From Marivita geojedonensis (GTDB lineage: Bacteria; Pseudomonadota; Alphaproteobacteria; Rhodobacterales; Rhodobacteraceae): a stretch of DNA of 64,000 bases. Each line of letters starts with the position of its first letter. The first letter of the stretch is position 1. The notes under the pieces were generated by a model. That model saw nothing but the letters and a program-made list of their open reading frames with translations, was not told the origin of the DNA and made no database searches. Positions 15,961 to 25,245 of the stretch are shown here, piece after piece. Location of the stretch: NCBI RefSeq assembly GCF_002115805.1, contig NZ_JFKC01000021.1, forward strand, positions 1 to 64,000. Direction: 5' to 3'. Position numbers and translations under genes: made by a program.

Positions 15961-17616
15961 ATGGCCTCCTACCAGTATGTCTACCACATGAGCGGGGTCT
16001 CCAAGACCTACCCCGGTGGCAAGAAGACATTTGAGAACATCAACCTCAATTTCCTGCCCGGCGTGAAAATCGGTGTCGTCGGTGTCAACGGCGCGGGTAA
16101 ATCGACGCTGCTCAAGATCATGGCCGGCCTCGACACGGATTTCTCGGGCGAGGCCTGGGCGGCTGAGGGCGCAAAGGTCGGCTACCTGCCACAGGAGCCG
16201 CAGCTCGACCCGGATCTGAACGTGCGGGAAAACGTGATGCTGGGTGTGGCCGACAAGAAAGCCAAGCTTGATCGGTTCAACGAACTGGCGATGAACTACA
16301 GTGACGAAACCGCTGACGAGATGGCTGCACTGCAGGACGAAATTGACAGCAATAACCTCTGGGATCTGGACAGCCAGATCGACGTGGCAATGGAAGCGTT
16401 GCGCTGCCCGCCGGACGAAGCCGATGTATCGTCTCTTTCCGGTGGTGAAAAGCGCCGCGTCGCGCTGTGCAAACTGTTGCTCGAAGCGCCGGACATGCTG
16501 CTTTTGGACGAACCGACCAACCACCTCGACGCCGAAACCATCGCGTGGCTGCAGAACCATCTGATCGAATACAAGGGCACGATCCTGATCGTGACCCACG
16601 ACCGTTACTTCCTCGATGACATCACCGGATGGATCCTCGAACTCGATCGCGGTCGCGGCATCCCGTACGAAGGCAACTACTCAAGCTGGCTGGAACAGAA
16701 AGCCAAGCGGCTTGAACAGGAAGCGCGCGAGGACAAGGCCAAGCAGAAAACGCTGGAGCGCGAACTTGCGTGGATGCGGCAGGGGCAAAAGGCGCGTCAG
16801 GCCAAATCCAAAGCGCGTATTCAGGCCTATAACGAGATGGCAAGCCAGTCCGAACGTGAACGCGTCGGTCGCGCACAGATCATCATTCCGAATGGCCCGC
16901 GCCTTGGCGGAAAGGTTATCGAGGTCAACGGTCTGAAGAAGGCGATGGGCGACAAGCTTCTGATCGAAGACCTGTCCTTTTCGCTTCCCCCGGGCGGCAT
17001 CGTCGGTGTGATCGGCCCGAACGGCGCCGGTAAATCAACGCTGTTCAAGATGCTCACCGGGCAGGAGACGCCGGACGCAGGTGAAATCACCTACGGCGAT
17101 ACCGTTCAGCTGGCCTATGTCGATCAGTCCCGCGATGACCTCAAGGACAATGACACGGTCTGGGAAGCGATCACGGGCGGGGCCGAGATCATCGAGCTTG
17201 GCGATGCGCAGGTCAATTCCCGTGCGTATTGCTCGGCCTTCAACTTCAAGGGTGGCGATCAGCAGAAGAAAGTCAGCCTGCTCTCGGGCGGTGAACGCAA
17301 CCGCGTCCACATGGCGCGTCTGCTCAAGGAAGGCGGCAACGTTCTACTGCTCGACGAACCGACCAACGATCTGGACGTCGAAACCCTCCGCGCCCTCGAA
17401 GACGCCATCGAAAACTTCGCGGGCTGCGCCGTCGTCATCTCGCACGACCGCTTCTTCCTCGACCGTCTGTGTACGCATATCCTCGCCTTCGAGGGTGATG
17501 CCCACGTCGAATGGTTCGAAGGCAACTTCGAAGACTACGAAGAGGACAAGAAACGCCGCCTGGGACCAGATGCGGTGGAGCCGAAGCGCGTGAAGTTCAA
17601 GAAGTTCGTGCGGTAG
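15961..17616 (+). CDS. ettA: Energy-dependent translational throttle protein EttA (ABC-F ATPase)
   Basis: 551 residues, the usual EttA length. It has two ABC domains: Walker A GVNGAGKST, signature LSGGEKRRV and Walker B LLLDEPTNHLD; then GPNGAGKST, LSGGERNRV and LLLDEPTNDLD. The first domain has the long arm insertion of EttA, and the linker is helical and charged (about 240-310). It binds the ribosomal E site and gates the first elongation step according to the ATP/ADP ratio. AAAGGA lies nine bases before the ATG. A strong hairpin follows the stop. Confidence 0.97.
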   Translation: MASYQYVYHMSGVSKTYPGGKKTFENINLNFLPGVKIGVVGVNGAGKSTLLKIMAGLDTDFSGEAWAAEGAKVGYLPQEPQLDPDLNVRENVMLGVADKKAKLDRFNELAMNYSDETADEMAALQDEIDSNNLWDLDSQIDVAMEALRCPPDEADVSSLSGGEKRRVALCKLLLEAPDMLLLDEPTNHLDAETIAWLQNHLIEYKGTILIVTHDRYFLDDITGWILELDRGRGIPYEGNYSSWLEQKAKRLEQEAREDKAKQKTLERELAWMRQGQKARQAKSKARIQAYNEMASQSERERVGRAQIIIPNGPRLGGKVIEVNGLKKAMGDKLLIEDLSFSLPPGGIVGVIGPNGAGKSTLFKMLTGQETPDAGEITYGDTVQLAYVDQSRDDLKDNDTVWEAITGGAEIIELGDAQVNSRAYCSAFNFKGGDQQKKVSLLSGGERNRVHMARLLKEGGNVLLLDEPTNDLDVETLRALEDAIENFAGCAVVISHDRFFLDRLCTHILAFEGDAHVEWFEGNFEDYEEDKKRRLGPDAVEPKRVKFKKFVR

Positions 17617-17626
17617 TTTGCACCAC

Positions 17627-17665
17627 GGGCAGGCCGGGCAAAGTGCTGGCCTGCCCAACTGTTTT
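17627..17665 (+). terminator. Hairpin downstream of ettA
   Basis: GGGCAGGCC (17627-17635) pairs with GGCCTGCCC (17648-17656), nine perfect base pairs with a 12-base loop, followed by AACTGTTTT. A plausible intrinsic terminator starting 10 bp after the ettA stop. Confidence 0.75.
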
Positions 17666-17912
17666 CTCGCAAGGTTACCTTTGGCCAATCTTGCTGCCGC
17701 GCGCATCCGGAGTGCTCAGGAACGTGAGCGCGTATCCGGCGAAGAAAAGAGGCGCGAGTCTGGAAGAATTATTTCTTGCGGCCCCCTGCGACCCTCTTGT
17801 GCGACTCAGCGCTCGGCCCTATGTGCACGCAATCCGGGCGCGAGGTTCCGTCCGGCGGCTGCAGGTGTGATGGATCACGCCGAGAGCGCCATCCTCTTCT
17901 GGACATCTTGCG
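17666..17912. other. Intergenic region between ettA and DUF1344 gene
   Basis: About 250 bp after the ettA terminator. Open frames here continue into the next gene in other frames and have no protein-like features. I see no RNA gene or repeat. The promoter of the DUF1344 gene should be here. Confidence 0.4.
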
Positions 17913-18200
17913 ATGCGAAATTTTCTGTTCTCTGCGGCCCTTGCCCTGGTCGCCGTTCCCGCTCTTGCCGATCAGACCGAAGGTCTGATCCTTGCCTTCG
18001 ACCGGCAGGCCCACACCATCATTCTCGCTGACCACAGTGTCTGGCAGCTTCCCGCGGACATGGCGATCCCCGCCGATCTGGGGCAGGGCGACCGGATTTA
18101 TGTCGAATTCACCAGCGATGGCGACAATGGCGTCAAGATGATCGACATGATCGAGCGTCTGGCGGTGGCCCTTCCACTGGGGACTGACGGCGGTTCATAA
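17913..18200 (+). CDS. Small exported DUF1344-family protein
   Basis: 95 residues. A signal peptide (MRNFLFSAALALVAVPALA) is followed by a short beta-rich domain (EGLILAFDRQAHTIILADHSVWQLP, then GDRIYVEFTSDGDN), the pattern of DUF1344 proteins. The function of this periplasmic family is unknown. It converges with trxC; a shared hairpin lies between them. Confidence 0.8.
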   Translation: MRNFLFSAALALVAVPALADQTEGLILAFDRQAHTIILADHSVWQLPADMAIPADLGQGDRIYVEFTSDGDNGVKMIDMIERLAVALPLGTDGGS

Positions 18201-18214
18201 TCCGCAACAAGACA

Positions 18215-18242
18215 GGGGGCCAGATCTGGCCCCCTTCTTTTT
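18215..18242. terminator. Bidirectional terminator between DUF1344 gene and trxC
   Basis: A perfect 20-bp palindrome, GGGGGCCAGA/TCTGGCCCCC (18215-18234), is followed on the plus strand by TTCTTTTT. It lies between converging stops at 18200 and 18248, so it probably ends both transcripts. Confidence 0.9.
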
Positions 18243-18247
18243 CGGGG

Positions 18248-18670
18248 TCACTCGACCCAACCGACGATCTGATCCGCGCGCATGGCACCCGACTGACGCG
18301 CGCCTTCGCGACCCTTCTCGAAACGGATCATCGTCGGGATCCCGCGAATGCCGTAGGTCTGACCGGATTGGGGGAAGTCCTCGGTGTTGAGTTTGACCAG
18401 CCGTGCCCGCCCTTTGAGCGTTCCCGCAGCTTTCGAAAACTCCGGTCCCATCATCTTGCAGGGCCCACACCACGGCGCCCAGAAATCCACGACCAACGGC
18501 ACCTCATCGGTCCGCGCTGCTTTCTGCAGTGTGGCCCAATCCACCTCGATGGCCTTTCCAGGCATCAACGGCCAACCGCAGGTGCCGCATTTCGGGCTCG
18601 CGTCAAGTCGGTCTGCGGGTACCCGATTGATCTGCCCACAGTCGAGACAGGTGATTTTCTTGCCGGACAT
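18248..18670 (-). CDS. trxC: Thioredoxin 2, zinc-binding type
   Basis: 140 residues. The N-terminal zinc ribbon (CLDCGQIN, then CGTCGWPLM) distinguishes TrxC from TrxA. The thioredoxin fold has the redox site WAPWCGPCK and the cis-proline IRGIPTM. It reduces protein disulfides in the cytoplasm and is linked to oxidative stress in other proteobacteria. GGAGGA lies upstream of the ATG at 18670. It stands alone as a single-gene unit. Confidence 0.96.
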   Translation of the reverse strand: MSGKKITCLDCGQINRVPADRLDASPKCGTCGWPLMPGKAIEVDWATLQKAARTDEVPLVVDFWAPWCGPCKMMGPEFSKAAGTLKGRARLVKLNTEDFPQSGQTYGIRGIPTMIRFEKGREGARQSGAMRADQIVGWVE

Positions 18671-18918
18671 AGCGTGTCCTCCATAAACATTCCGGAATCT
18701 ACATATGTTTGGAAATCCATTCCCTCAAGACCCCGTGATCCACGCAGGAATACCCGATTTTCCTTGAATCAGGTGCGGCAACCTGTCATACGGGCGCTGC
18801 TAACGATCTTCTCTTCGACCCTGACGTTTTCCGAAACCGGCACGCAGTCTTCGATCCAGACGTGACTTCGCCGGGTTGCCGCATGTCGCGGGCAACGGAA
18901 AACATAAGGATAGTTCAC

Positions 18919-19125
18919 ATGGCCACTGGCACAGTGAAATGGTTCAACACCACCAAAGGCTACGGCTTCATCGCACCTGATGGCGGTTCCAAGGACGTTT
19001 TCGTCCACATCTCCGCCGTTGAGCGCTCGGGCCTCACAGGTCTGCGCGATGACCAGAAGGTGACCTTCGACATCGAAGCTGGCCGCGACGGTCGCGAAAG
19101 CGCGGTTAACCTCGCTCTCGCCTAA
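18919..19125 (+). CDS. Cold-shock protein, first copy
   Basis: 68 residues with a single cold-shock OB domain: [17 protein letters not shown] (RNP1) and DVFVHISAV (RNP2). It binds single-stranded RNA and DNA. The ATG at 18919, nine bases after AAGGA, is chosen; the earlier in-frame start at 18862 adds a non-homologous extension. About 87 percent identical by eye to the copy at 20795. The long upstream gap (from 18671) leaves room for the extended 5' UTR typical of csp genes. Confidence 0.95.
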   Translation: MATGTVKWFNTTKGYGFIAPDGGSKDVFVHISAVERSGLTGLRDDQKVTFDIEAGRDGRESAVNLALA

Positions 19126-19150
19126 ACCACTCTGATCTTCGGATCCCTGA

Positions 19151-19186
19151 CCGCCCGGGTGCCCTGCATCCGGGCGGTTTGCGTTT
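19151..19186 (+). terminator. Terminator of the first cold-shock gene
   Basis: CCGCCCGG (19151-19158) pairs with CCGGGCGG (19170-19177) around a short loop, then TTTGCGTTT. It lies 25 bp after the csp stop, an intrinsic terminator. Confidence 0.85.
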
Positions 19187-19364
19187 CGGCCGTTGGCCTG
19201 ACCGGTCAAACGGCTCAACCACCCGATTTTGTGTCCAATATGCCGCAATTCTTCAGCCGCAGCGCCGGGCATATATGCGGATCGGATTGTTTTCGCCTAA
19301 TGATTTGGCAAATTTCACATCTATTCGCATAGCGAGTCAGGAATCAGGAGAAAGACTGCTGCCC

Positions 19365-19925
19365 ATGATCTCAAGACGACATTTTCTCGCCGCTACTGCT
19401 GCCGGGCTTGCCGCCCCAAGCCTTGCCTCCGCGCAGGGCTTTCAGATCAACCCGATCTACCTGCCGCAGAACGTGCGCATCAAATCAGACATTGCACCCG
19501 GTCAGATCCTGATCCTCCCGCGCGCGCATTTCCTGTATCACGTCACACAGCCCGGCGTAGCCCGTCGCTATGGTGTCGGAGTTGGCCGTGCCGGGCTTGA
19601 GTTTACCGGAACCGCTGAAATCGCCGTGAAGAAGGAGTGGCCCACCTGGCGGCCTACCGACGAGATGATCGAGCGCGAACCCAAAACCTATGCGAAGTTT
19701 GTGGACAACGACTACGTGCAACCGGGCGGTCCGGAAAACCCGCTTGGCGCGCGGGCGCTGTACCTGTTCCAGAATGGCCGGGACACGTTCTTCCGCATCC
19801 ATGGAACAACGGCGCCACGCTCCATTGGCCAGTCGGTGTCGAACGGTTGCATCCGGATGCTCAACGAACACGTGACAGACCTGTACGAGCGCGTGCCCAT
19901 CGGGACCGTTGTAACAGTTCTCTGA
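19365..19925 (+). CDS. Tat-exported L,D-transpeptidase (YkuD family)
   Basis: 186 residues. The twin-arginine signal SRRHFLAATAAGLAAPSLASA is followed by the YkuD domain with the catalytic block HGTTAPRSIG...SNGCIRM (His, then Ser-x-Gly-Cys-x-Arg). Such enzymes form 3-3 peptidoglycan cross-links or anchor lipoproteins. The ATG at 19365 is chosen because it begins the Tat signal and has an AGGAG upstream; the frame is open from 19179 but that stretch includes the csp terminator. Confidence 0.92.
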   Translation: MISRRHFLAATAAGLAAPSLASAQGFQINPIYLPQNVRIKSDIAPGQILILPRAHFLYHVTQPGVARRYGVGVGRAGLEFTGTAEIAVKKEWPTWRPTDEMIEREPKTYAKFVDNDYVQPGGPENPLGARALYLFQNGRDTFFRIHGTTAPRSIGQSVSNGCIRMLNEHVTDLYERVPIGTVVTVL

Positions 19926-20050
19926 CGACACACAGCGAAGGCCAGCTGCTTGGCCTTCGCTCACCGAAAAGCTGCCATCCTCCGCACGCGCCCCGGCCTT
20001 AATCGGCTGTTAACGGACAGCGTGCATGTTGACCCAAAAGGGGCTTGGCC

Positions 20051-20230
20051 ATGGCAGCACTGATTTGCATCGCGGGAAGTTTGGTTGGCTGGGCCTTGGC
20101 TGCATTTGCGCTGATGGCAGGCAGCCTCGCGTCCACCGCCTTCATCATCTTCCTGCTCACCAGCTTTTTCAGCACGGCAGCCCTCCTGTTCGCCGCAAGC
20201 TGCCGAACGGCACATGACACTTCGGCCTGA
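20051..20230 (+). CDS. Small two-helix membrane protein
   Basis: 59 residues, nearly all hydrophobic: AALICIAGSLVGWALAAFAL and STAFIIFLLTSFFSTAALLF. ATG at 20051 follows AAAGGGG. No family recognised. It stands alone between the L,D-transpeptidase and a minus-strand membrane gene. Confidence 0.55.
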   Translation: MAALICIAGSLVGWALAAFALMAGSLASTAFIIFLLTSFFSTAALLFAASCRTAHDTSA

Positions 20231-20282
20231 CGCGGATGTCCCGCTGCCGTGACGCGCGGATTATTGCCGAATGCGGGGCGCG

Positions 20283-20546
20283 TTACAGCAAAACGTGCAG
20301 GACAAGCAGGTTCGGAATGATGAACACCGCGGCGATGCAGAAGAGCTTGGCCAGATGCGACGCCGTCCTGAACAGAGAATTCTCTTCCAACGCATCGCCA
20401 TAAGCCAGCGCAGCAAACATCAGCGCGCCGGATTGGCCGTTTTCGATCAAGCGGTTACGCTCAATTTCCGAACGCGCCTCAGCATAGCGGGTATCCAGCA
20501 TTGTTTGTTCTTCCCTCGCAAACACACGCGCATCCACACCGGACAT
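20283..20546 (-). CDS. Hypothetical protein with one C-terminal TM segment
   Basis: 87 residues. The N-terminal half is charged and helical (REEQTMLDTRYAEARSEIERNR); the end is hydrophobic (HLAKLFCIAAVFIIPNLLVLHVLL). The ATG at 20546 is chosen because GGGAG lies seven bases upstream; the longer frame from 20600 has no such signal. No family recognised. It converges with the small membrane gene to its left. Confidence 0.65.
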   Translation of the reverse strand: MSGVDARVFAREEQTMLDTRYAEARSEIERNRLIENGQSGALMFAALAYGDALEENSLFRTASHLAKLFCIAAVFIIPNLLVLHVLL

Positions 20547-20794
20547 GGTCACTCTCCCTTTGATCAAAGTCCTTTGAGACATGGGGCGGATCGAACGCAA
20601 GGCAAGGACATTTCACATCAATGCGACAGTCCGGCTTTTCCCTTGCGTCATTGCCGGAATCACCTGAAAACTTGTGTCGCAAAGTTACCAATTTCGACCA
20701 CTGCTCCGACCCGGCTCAGTTAAGCGATTTTGACTGACCGAGCCCGTCGTGCCGTCTTGCACGGCGGAAGACACGAAAGACAGGAGTAGAACGG

Positions 20795-21001
20795 ATGGCC
20801 ACTGGCACCGTCAAATGGTTCAACACCACAAAAGGATACGGCTTCATCGCACCCGAGACCGGCGGAAAGGACGTTTTTGTCCACATTTCTGCGGTCGAAC
20901 GGTCCGGACTGACCGGCCTCGCTGACAATCAGAAGGTAACATACGACCTTGAAGCGGGTCGTGACGGCCGCGAAGCTGCGGTGAACATCGCCCTCGCCTG
21001 A
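20795..21001 (+). CDS. Cold-shock protein, second copy
   Basis: 68 residues, same OB domain and RNA-binding motifs as the copy at 18919, with nine amino-acid differences. ACAGGAG is placed before the ATG. The two copies share start context and length, so they arose by duplication. They keep separate upstream regions and may respond differently to temperature or growth phase. Confidence 0.95.
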   Translation: MATGTVKWFNTTKGYGFIAPETGGKDVFVHISAVERSGLTGLADNQKVTYDLEAGRDGREAAVNIALA

Positions 21002-21201
21002 TCGTCAATCCGGGCCCAGACCGGTCCGCATCCCTGGCTTTGGTGATCATCATCCGACCATCAGGCCACGGCTGAAAAACTCTGCGGGCGGCTTTCTCGT
21101 CGCCCGTCCATAAGGTTTAAACTTGGTCGGGTTCAATCAGACCGCCTGGGCGGCCTGTCGTGGAAATCCCGAACAGCCTCAACTGGCGTACGGCCCCGTC
21201 A

Positions 21202-21876
21202 TCATTCCTTTACGCGTGCCACCAACTCGGCAACGGCTGGCCCCATGGCCTCAACGATGAGGTCGACACCTTCGGCATTCGGGTGGATGCCGTCCATCTG
21301 CATGTAATCGCGGAGTTCTGCTGGCGTCTCACCAACCTGGTAGAGACCTTCGAAGAACCGCGGGAAATAGAGAACTCCGTAGGCTTCAGCGAGTTCTGGA
21401 TAGAGCGCGTCGAATTCCGCCTTGTATTCGGGCCCGTAGTTGCCGGGGGCTTCCATCCCGACAATCAGAACCTCGAGATCGTTCTCCTGAGCGACCTTGA
21501 GAATACCCTCCATGTTGGCGCGGGACACGGACGGGTCCAACCCACGCAGAAGGTCATTCCCGCCCAGCGCGACGATCAGAGCATCTGTCGATGGGGTCAG
21601 CGACCACGCGACGCGCGACAGTCCTCCGGCAGTTGTATCCCCCGATACACCTGCATTGACGAGACGCACGTCGAGGCCCTGCTCCTCGAGCCATATCCGC
21701 ATTTTGGGAACAAAACCGTTTTGATCAATGAGCCCGTAGCCCGCGGTCAGGCTGTCTCCCAATGCGATCACCTCAATGGGTTCTGCCTGTGCCGCTGTCG
21801 CCGCGCTCAGGCAAAGAGCCGCCATCCGCACCTTGCTCAGCATCCGTGACGCCCCATATGTGAACCAACGCAACAT
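21202..21876 (-). CDS. tesA: Multifunctional acyl-CoA thioesterase / arylesterase TesA
   Basis: 224 residues. A signal peptide (about 1-31) precedes an SGNH hydrolase domain: catalytic Ser in GDSLTAGYG, Gly in GVSGDTT, Asn in GGNDLLRG and Asp/His in DGIHPN. A periplasmic lipase/thioesterase of the TesA type. The ATG at 21876 is chosen because GGAG lies eight bases upstream; the longer frame runs into the ABC gene on the other strand. Only 18 bp separate it from the divergent ABC transporter gene, the classic tesA/ybbA arrangement. Confidence 0.93.
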   Translation of the reverse strand: MLRWFTYGASRMLSKVRMAALCLSAATAAQAEPIEVIALGDSLTAGYGLIDQNGFVPKMRIWLEEQGLDVRLVNAGVSGDTTAGGLSRVAWSLTPSTDALIVALGGNDLLRGLDPSVSRANMEGILKVAQENDLEVLIVGMEAPGNYGPEYKAEFDALYPELAEAYGVLYFPRFFEGLYQVGETPAELRDYMQMDGIHPNAEGVDLIVEAMGPAVAELVARVKE

Positions 21877-21894
21877 GACAAAGCTCCGTATTCC

Positions 21895-22587
21895 ATGACC
21901 CAGCCTGTTCTCGATCTTAAAGATGTCACGCTCAGCCTCAGGGGCAATGCCGGAATGGTCGAGATCCTGCACGGGATCACGCTTTCCGTTCACAAAGGCG
22001 AGACCCTCGGCCTGATCGGACCGTCGGGATCGGGCAAATCTTCGCTTCTCATGGTGATGGGCGGGCTTGAGAACGCCAGTTCGGGAAGCGTCATTGCGCT
22101 GGGACAGGATCTGACCGCGATGGACGAAGACAAGATGGCCCGCTTCCGTCGTGAGCACATGGGAGTCGTGTTCCAGTCTTTTCACCTGATCCCGACAATG
22201 ACCGCACTTGAAAACGTCGCGACGCCGCTGGAACTCGCTGGGGAAAAAGATGCATATGCACGCGCCGAGGCCGAGCTTGAAGCGGTTGGGCTGGCACATC
22301 GCTCCGACCACTACCCGGCACAGATGTCAGGCGGCGAGCAGCAGCGCGTGGCGCTGGCCCGTGCCTCTGTCACGCGTCCCGAAATCCTGCTTGCAGACGA
22401 ACCGACGGGCAATCTGGACGGCGTGAACGGACAGGCCATCATCGACCTGCTGTTCGGGCTGCGCGATCGCCACGGCGCAACTCTGGTGCTGGTGACACAC
22501 AGCCGCGAGCTTGCGGCGAAGTGCGACCGGGTGATCCGGTTGACTGACGGTCATGTCGCCGAAGACGCGCTGAAGGCCGCCGAATAA
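21895..22587 (+). CDS. ybbA: ABC transporter ATP-binding protein, YbbA type
   Basis: 230 residues of the LolD/MacB-like class: Walker A GPSGSGKSS, signature MSGGEQQRVALARA, Walker B ILLADEPTGNLD and H-loop VTHSREL. It pairs with the FtsX-type permease that starts at its last base. The pair is probably an exporter or lipid-handling mechanotransmitter; the substrate is not known. Confidence 0.93.
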   Translation: MTQPVLDLKDVTLSLRGNAGMVEILHGITLSVHKGETLGLIGPSGSGKSSLLMVMGGLENASSGSVIALGQDLTAMDEDKMARFRREHMGVVFQSFHLIPTMTALENVATPLELAGEKDAYARAEAELEAVGLAHRSDHYPAQMSGGEQQRVALARASVTRPEILLADEPTGNLDGVNGQAIIDLLFGLRDRHGATLVLVTHSRELAAKCDRVIRLTDGHVAEDALKAAE

Positions 22588-25115
22588 TGGCCCTCGCAAC
22601 CGCGTCCCGTTTCGCGCGCCGGGAGCTGCGCGGCGGCCTTCACGGGTTCCGCATATTCCTGGCCTGTCTTGCCCTCGGTGTGGCTGCAATCGCTGGCGTC
22701 GGGTCCGTCCGGTCTGCAATCCAGTCGGGTCTCGAGGCACAGGGGTCCATCCTGCTTGGAGGCGATGCATCGGTCGAATTCACCTACCGCTTTGCGGAGC
22801 CAGAAGAACGCGCCTATCTGGAAAGCATTTCGACCGCGATATCTGAAATCACGGACTTCCGGTCAATGGTGGTCAAAGACCCGGACGGCGTAGCGGAACG
22901 CGCGCTGACCCAGGTGAAATCCGTCGACGCGGCCTACCCCTTGACCGGGGAAGTGGTGCTCGACCCGCCGATGGCGCTGTCACAAGCCCTTGCCGGTACG
23001 GCTGGACAACCCGGTGCGGTTATGGCGCCGCTTCTGGCCGACCGACTGGGCCTGACGCCCGGCGACAGCTTTCGCCTTGGGACACAGGACTTTACCCTTT
23101 CCGCGATACTCGTCACCGAGCCGGACAGTTCCGCTTCCGGCTTTTCGCTCGGGCCGCGCACGCTGGTCACCACTGATGCGCTGCGCGAAGCCGGACTGCT
23201 GCAACCCGGAACGCTGTATGAGACCGAATACCGGCTGCTGCTTCCTCCGGGCAGTGACCTCGACACGCTCGAAACCGCAACGGAGGACGCTTTCCCGAGC
23301 AGCGGTTTGCGCTGGCGGGATTCCCGCAATGGTGCGCCCGGTGTTGCACGCTTCGTCGAACGCCTTGGCGCGTTCCTGATCCTCGTTGGGCTTTCCGGAC
23401 TTGCCGTTGGCGGCATCGGGGTTTCCGCTGCTGTTCGCGCCTATCTCGCCCGCAAAACATCCGTGATTGCCACTCTGCGCACGTTGGGTGCGACCCGCGC
23501 CACGATCTTTCAGACCTACTTCCTGCAAATCGGCGCACTGAGCCTTCTGGGCATCGCTCTTGGCCTGATCCTCGGTGCGATGGTTCCGATCCTGTTCGGC
23601 CCGATGATCAGCGCCTCGCTTCCCGTGCCCGCCATTTTCACGATCCATCCGGCGCCGCTCTTTGAAGCCGCGCTTTACGGGATCCTGACCGCGCTTGTCT
23701 TCACACTCTGGCCACTGGCACGCACCGAAGAGGTGCGCCCGGCCATGCTGTTCCGCGATGCGCTGGACGGGGCCAAGGCGCTGCCGGCATGGCGCTACGT
23801 TATTGCAACACTTGTCCTACTGGCGCTGCTGGTCGGTGTGGCGACACTGTTCTCAGGCAGCCCGTTTCTGACGCTCTGGACCGCCGGTGGCTTGATCGGT
23901 GCGCTGATCGTTCTCGTTCTTGCAGCCATTGCGATCCGCTGGCTGGCCAAGCGTTCAACCAAGGCAACGCGTGGGCATCCGGTCTGGCGCTGGGCGCTTG
24001 CTTCAATCGGCGGCCCGCGGGATGCAGCCGCGCCAGTGGTCCTGTCTCTGGGCCTCGGACTTTCCGTTCTCGCCGCCGTGGGTCAGATCGATGGCAACCT
24101 GCGCACGGCGATTGACCGGGACCTCCCCGAGGTGGCGCCCGCCTATTTCTTCGTGGATATCCAACCCGACCAGATCGACCGCTTCCGCAGGATACTGGAA
24201 GACGATCCAAGCGTCGCGCGCATCGACACCGCTCCGATGCTCCGGGGCGTGCTCACCCAGATCAATGGCCGACCCGCGCGCGAAGTCGCAGGCGATCACT
24301 GGGTTGTCACGGGTGATCGCGGGCTGACCTACGCGGCGCAGCCCGACGCAAATACGCGCGTTGTGGCGGGTGAATGGTGGGACGCCGACCACGATGGACC
24401 ACCCGAGGTCAGCTTTGCCATCGAAGAGGCCGAGGAAATGGGCCTGAAACTCGGTGACACGCTGACGGTGAACATCCTCGGGCGCGACATCACAGCGACG
24501 ATCACCAGCTTCCGGGACGTGGATTTCTCCACCGCTGGCATGGGGTTTGTCATGACTCTGACCCCGAACGCCCTGCAGGGCGCGCCGCATACCTTCATCT
24601 CGACCGTGTACGCGCCGCCTGAAGACGAAGCACGGATCCTGCGGGAACTCGCCTCTGCCTTTCCGAATATCACGGCCATCAGCGTGCGCGATGCGATCGA
24701 CCGCGTGAGTGTGCTGCTTGAAGGCATCGGCGCGGCCGTCCGTTGGGGCGCTGCAGCCACGCTTCTGACCGGGTTCCTTGTTCTGATCGGTGCGGCCGCC
24801 GCTGGCGAAGGTGCGCGCACCTATGAAGCAGCCGTTCTGAAGACACTTGGTGCCAGCCGCGCCCGCATCCTCCAAAGCTTCGCGCTGCGGTCTGCTCTAC
24901 TAGGGGGCGGTGCAGGACTTGTCGCGCTGGCGGCGGGGATTCTTGGCAGTTGGGCGGTGATGACATTCATCATGGACTCGAGCTTTGCGGTCGTTTGGCC
25001 ATCGGCTCTGGGGATCGTGATTGGCGGGGTTCTGGCAACGCTGGTGGCCGGGTTGGTGTTTGCATGGCGCCCGCTCGCGGCACGTCCCGCGCAAGTGCTG
25101 CGCGCCCGCGAATAA
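22587..25115 (+). CDS. ybbP: FtsX-like ABC permease, YbbP type
   Basis: 842 residues. About ten TM segments in two FtsX-type modules (about 260-480 and 710-835), each with periplasmic domains (about 40-255 and 490-700), and an N-terminal TM segment (about 18-38). The start ATG overlaps the ybbA stop (TAATG), so the two are coupled. The protein matches YbbP in size and layout. Together with ybbA and divergent tesA it forms a conserved cluster of unclear substrate. Confidence 0.92.
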   Translation: MALATASRFARRELRGGLHGFRIFLACLALGVAAIAGVGSVRSAIQSGLEAQGSILLGGDASVEFTYRFAEPEERAYLESISTAISEITDFRSMVVKDPDGVAERALTQVKSVDAAYPLTGEVVLDPPMALSQALAGTAGQPGAVMAPLLADRLGLTPGDSFRLGTQDFTLSAILVTEPDSSASGFSLGPRTLVTTDALREAGLLQPGTLYETEYRLLLPPGSDLDTLETATEDAFPSSGLRWRDSRNGAPGVARFVERLGAFLILVGLSGLAVGGIGVSAAVRAYLARKTSVIATLRTLGATRATIFQTYFLQIGALSLLGIALGLILGAMVPILFGPMISASLPVPAIFTIHPAPLFEAALYGILTALVFTLWPLARTEEVRPAMLFRDALDGAKALPAWRYVIATLVLLALLVGVATLFSGSPFLTLWTAGGLIGALIVLVLAAIAIRWLAKRSTKATRGHPVWRWALASIGGPRDAAAPVVLSLGLGLSVLAAVGQIDGNLRTAIDRDLPEVAPAYFFVDIQPDQIDRFRRILEDDPSVARIDTAPMLRGVLTQINGRPAREVAGDHWVVTGDRGLTYAAQPDANTRVVAGEWWDADHDGPPEVSFAIEEAEEMGLKLGDTLTVNILGRDITATITSFRDVDFSTAGMGFVMTLTPNALQGAPHTFISTVYAPPEDEARILRELASAFPNITAISVRDAIDRVSVLLEGIGAAVRWGAAATLLTGFLVLIGAAAAGEGARTYEAAVLKTLGASRARILQSFALRSALLGGGAGLVALAAGILGSWAVMTFIMDSSFAVVWPSALGIVIGGVLATLVAGLVFAWRPLAARPAQVLRARE

Positions 25116-25245
25116 TGCGCCCCCGCGAATAACCCGTCTGACGCTAAGCTTTGGGCGACCTGCCCATGGCGATATACCACCTTGCCTTACCGGCGCGCCC
25201 TTGGCACGCCCCAACACAAACCGCACAGAAAGACCGAGTCGCCAG

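Noticed and set aside
17769-18035. Minus-strand frame across the DUF1344 gene start
   Set aside because: Overlaps the signal-peptide gene on the other strand and has no protein-like features.
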